Source: Hydromicrobium sp964415365 (GTDB taxonomy: Bacteria; Actinomycetota; Humimicrobiia; Humimicrobiales; Humimicrobiaceae). Taken from it: a stretch of DNA of 64,000 bases. Location: contig CAYPYW010000003.1 of the NCBI GenBank assembly GCA_964415365.1, forward strand, positions 39,761 through 103,760. The letters are read 5' to 3'. The notes under the pieces are model-generated. The model was not told where the DNA came from, ran no database searches, and saw nothing but the letters and a program-made list of their open reading frames with translations. Positions 62,290-64,000 of the stretch are shown here, in pieces; the first letter of the stretch is position 1, and each line of letters starts with the position of its first letter. A program made the position numbers and the translations under genes.

Positions 62290-63022
62290 GGCTGTCAAAA
62301 GCTTGGACAATTGTATCTAAAGACTTTAAAACCTTCAGAAAGAAGAGATTTATTCTCCAATCAATTATCGGCTTTGTGTTAGTTGTCTCAATCGGCCTGC
62401 CTTTAATAATTGAACTTGTCATATCAAGAGCCAAGAATCCTCCAACAGTCGTGCTACCCGTATATATAAGTGCCTTCTCATTCTGGTTTGTCATAGGACC
62501 TGCGGCTATACCGATTTCCACTGCCTCTTACAGCCTAGTTGGAGAGAAAGTCCAGAAAAGTCTTGAACCTTTGCTTGCGGCTCCTGTAACTGATTCAGAG
62601 ATTCTGGCGGGTAAAAGTATTGCTGCATTTATACCTTCTATTGCCTCAACCTATATCGGGGCGGTAATATTTATGTTTCTGATAGACTTATTTACTTTTG
62701 GTAAATTGGGATACCTTTACTTTCCCAATTGGAACATTGGTGTGATACTGCTACTCCTGGCACCACTTTCCTGTATTTTAGCATCGGTATCAATGTCCTG
62801 ATCTCTTCACGGATTAATGATATACGGGCAGCCCAGCAAATGGGTATATTTATAGTTATACCATTTGCAATTGTATACTTTATGTCAGAGCTTAAATTTA
62901 TATCACTGACAATAACCAATCTTCTTATAATGGCAGCAGCTTTATTTATCGCTGATATAATAGTCTTTTACATAGTTAAGGCTACATTCCGAAGGGAAGA
63001 AATACTCACCAAATGGAGGTGA
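62286..63022 (+). pseudogene. ABC-2 type permease, frameshifted
   Basis: The first 171 codons (62286-62801) encode an ABC-2 permease N-part (EKVQKSLEPLLAAPVTDSEI is the family cytoplasmic motif) and stop after LAPLSCILASVSMS. A second frame, open from 62729, continues the homology from about 62770 with FSIGINVLISSRINDIRAAQ and two more helices to 63022. One indel near the TATTTT run at about 62774 joins them into a protein of about 245 residues. It is either a real mutation or a sequencing error. Confidence 0.8.
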
Positions 63023-63153
63023 GTTTTGATATTAAATACAGTAGAAGAAAGATTATTAAAATCTCGCAATATAAAAAGAACTGATCTACTTAAAATTTTA
63101 TTTATTTTTTAATTTTAATATTAAGACATTTATGACACATATGTCTTAATGAT

Positions 63154-63315
63154 TGGGGATATTGAACACATTTCGAACTTTTTATTATGAAGAAATAATG
63201 GATTTTAAATATAAAATAGCAGAACTTAATTTAGAATTTGCTTCATAATTAAATGAAATTTTGGCTGCCCAGGTTACGAAATTGCGAACCAAATTTTAAA
63301 GGAAATAATTAGCCT
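63154..63315 (+). repeat. Dispersed repeat, full copy B
   Basis: About 162 bases, with the left 46 bases almost identical to copy A. The right end is GGCTGCCCAGGTTACGAAAT followed by GCGAACCAAATTTTAA. It lies in the 360-base gap between the exporter and BrnT genes, which holds no other gene apart from the BrnT promoter. Confidence 0.65.
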
Positions 63316-63345
63316 TAAGAAGTTTCTGTTGATATAAAAGTAATA

Positions 63346-63373
63346 TTTACAATAGGTATAAAAAAGGTATAAT
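63346..63373 (+). promoter_or_regulatory. Promoter of brnTA, leaderless
   Basis: TTTACA (63346-63351), a 16-base spacer and TATAAT (63368-63373). The ATG of brnT is 9 bases after the -10 and no ribosome site is present, so the message should start at or next to the start codon. Confidence 0.7.
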
Positions 63374-63382
63374 AACTATATT

Positions 63383-63643
63383 ATGGAATTTGAGTTTGAT
63401 ATCGATAAAAGTGAATCAAACAAACAAAAACATGGCATTGATTTTGATGAAGCTAAAGAATTATGGGAAGATCCTGATTATGTAGAGATTCCTGTTAAAA
63501 CGAGTGATGAACCAAGATTTCTTACAATAGGTAAGATTGCAGGAAAACACTGGACAGGAGTTATAACTTACAGGAATGAGAATATTAGGATTATTTCGGT
63601 TCGCAGGTCAAGAAAGGAGGAAATTGATATTTATGAAAGCTAA
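63383..63643 (+). CDS. brnT: BrnT family toxin
   Basis: An 86-residue BrnT RNase toxin. The family pattern is FEFDIDKSESNKQKHGIDFDEAKELWEDP (split by a short turn), then RFLTIGKIAGKHWTGVITYR and the C-terminal IRIISVRRSRKEE. KHGIDFDEA, RFLTIG and the SVRRSRKEE end carry the conserved Lys-His, Arg and Arg-Arg residues. It is first in the pair and overlaps brnA by 11 bases. Confidence 0.92.
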   Translation: MEFEFDIDKSESNKQKHGIDFDEAKELWEDPDYVEIPVKTSDEPRFLTIGKIAGKHWTGVITYRNENIRIISVRRSRKEEIDIYES

Positions 63644-63857
63644 CGAATTTGAAAAGAAGTTTGATGAAAATAAGAATATTATAGAACACCTTGATCTATC
63701 TAAATTAAGACGACCAAAACAAGAACAAAAAAGGGTTAATGTAGATTTCCCTCTCTGGATGATCAATCTGTTGGATAAAGAAGCAAAACGGTTGGGTGTA
63801 CCGAGGCAATCAATTATTAAGGTCTGGGTTGCTGAGCGTCTTGAGAAGGTATCCTAA
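63633..63857 (+). CDS. brnA: BrnA-type antitoxin (CopG/RHH-like)
   Basis: A 74-residue antitoxin. KRVNVDFPLWMINLLDKEA is the ribbon and first helix of a ribbon-helix-helix fold and RLGVPRQSIIKVWVAERL the second helix. The ATG at 63633 has AAAGGAGG ahead of it. The frame open from 63576 has no such site. It probably neutralises BrnT and represses the promoter at 63346. Confidence 0.88.
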   Translation: MKANEFEKKFDENKNIIEHLDLSKLRRPKQEQKRVNVDFPLWMINLLDKEAKRLGVPRQSIIKVWVAERLEKVS

Positions 63858-63861
63858 GGTA

Positions 63862-64000
63862 CTGGCTGTCCTTAGTGGACACATTTCGAACTTTTTATTT
63901 TAATGAATTTATTAATCTAAAAGAGGATTTAGAGACAATTAAAACGAGTCTGTAAATAATTTTGTGTAAACCTCCAAACTGACTTAAAATAATAAAAAGT
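63862..64000 (+). repeat. Dispersed repeat, copy C, cut by window end
   Basis: CTGGCTGTCC, then a 21-base stretch from 63879 (ACACATTTCGAACTTTTTAT and one T) identical to copies A and B. The following sequence has diverged. The copy continues to or past the window edge, and no gene is seen after brnA. Confidence 0.5.

Noticed and set aside
1..64000. tRNA, rRNA or riboswitch genes
   Set aside because: I saw no cloverleaf-like or known conserved RNA sequence. A covariance-model search would be decisive.

Overview
The window is an AT-rich bacterial contig with ordinary bacterial gene organisation: Shine-Dalgarno-led operons, sigma-A-like promoters and lipoprotein substrate-binding proteins. A run of 100 N at 15667-15766 marks a scaffold join, so this is probably a metagenome-assembled or draft genome. 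The long Glu/Thr-rich linkers after the lipobox cysteines, the many ABC importers and the AT-rich DNA recall uncultured anaerobes such as Atribacterota or OPB41-type Actinobacteriota. That placement is impression only, because no marker gene is present.

Region 1 (about 1.6-14.2 kb) is a divergent locus. The minus strand carries a DeoR-type regulator, a TIM-barrel protein and the two ATPases of a branched-chain-type (Liv) importer. The plus strand carries the lipoprotein receptor, two PEP_hydrolase-type TIM-barrel enzymes, both Liv permeases, a muconolactone-isomerase-like protein, a Tm-1-like ATP-binding protein (UPF0261), an MFS transporter and a HAD phosphatase. The UPF0261 and TIM-barrel proteins are the two halves of the plant Tm-1 protein, here as separate genes next to a dedicated importer. 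The substrate is unknown.

Region 2 (14.3-16.7 kb) holds an ECF sigma factor and a DUF5667 membrane protein. They are separated by the scaffold gap from a secreted Asn/His/Tyr-rich protein.

Region 3 (16.8-38.3 kb) is a carbohydrate or polyol locus. An epimerase-like DUF4432 protein and a MalK-type ATPase lie on the minus strand. Opposite is an apparent 18.5-kb operon: four URO-D superfamily proteins, a LacI regulator, four zinc alcohol dehydrogenases, an iron alcohol dehydrogenase, a sugar ABC importer without ATPase, an isochorismatase-like hydrolase, 6-phosphogluconate dehydrogenase and a PfkB kinase. Most of the URO-D proteins lack the cysteines of corrinoid methyltransferases, and no corrinoid protein is present. 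This operon is one of the two best candidates for undescribed chemistry.

Region 4 (38.5-51.5 kb) has a rearranged ATP-grasp protein, a rhodanese, and a second sugar locus: ABC importer without ATPase, FGGY kinase, cytosolic GH5-like hydrolase, FucI/AraA-like isomerase, LacI regulator and ceramidase-like protein. Two promoters here carry the same tandem operator. The Region 3 promoter has the same layout with a different sequence.

Region 5 (51.5-64 kb) is accessory DNA: an IS3 remnant, a recombinase remnant, a dispersed repeat family, a HEPN-PIN pair, an AAA/DUF4143 ATPase behind three phased repeats, an MNT-HEPN toxin-antitoxin pair, BrnT-BrnA, and an ABC exporter with a frameshifted permease. 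Several genes here appear to be transcribed as leaderless mRNAs, unlike the metabolic operons.
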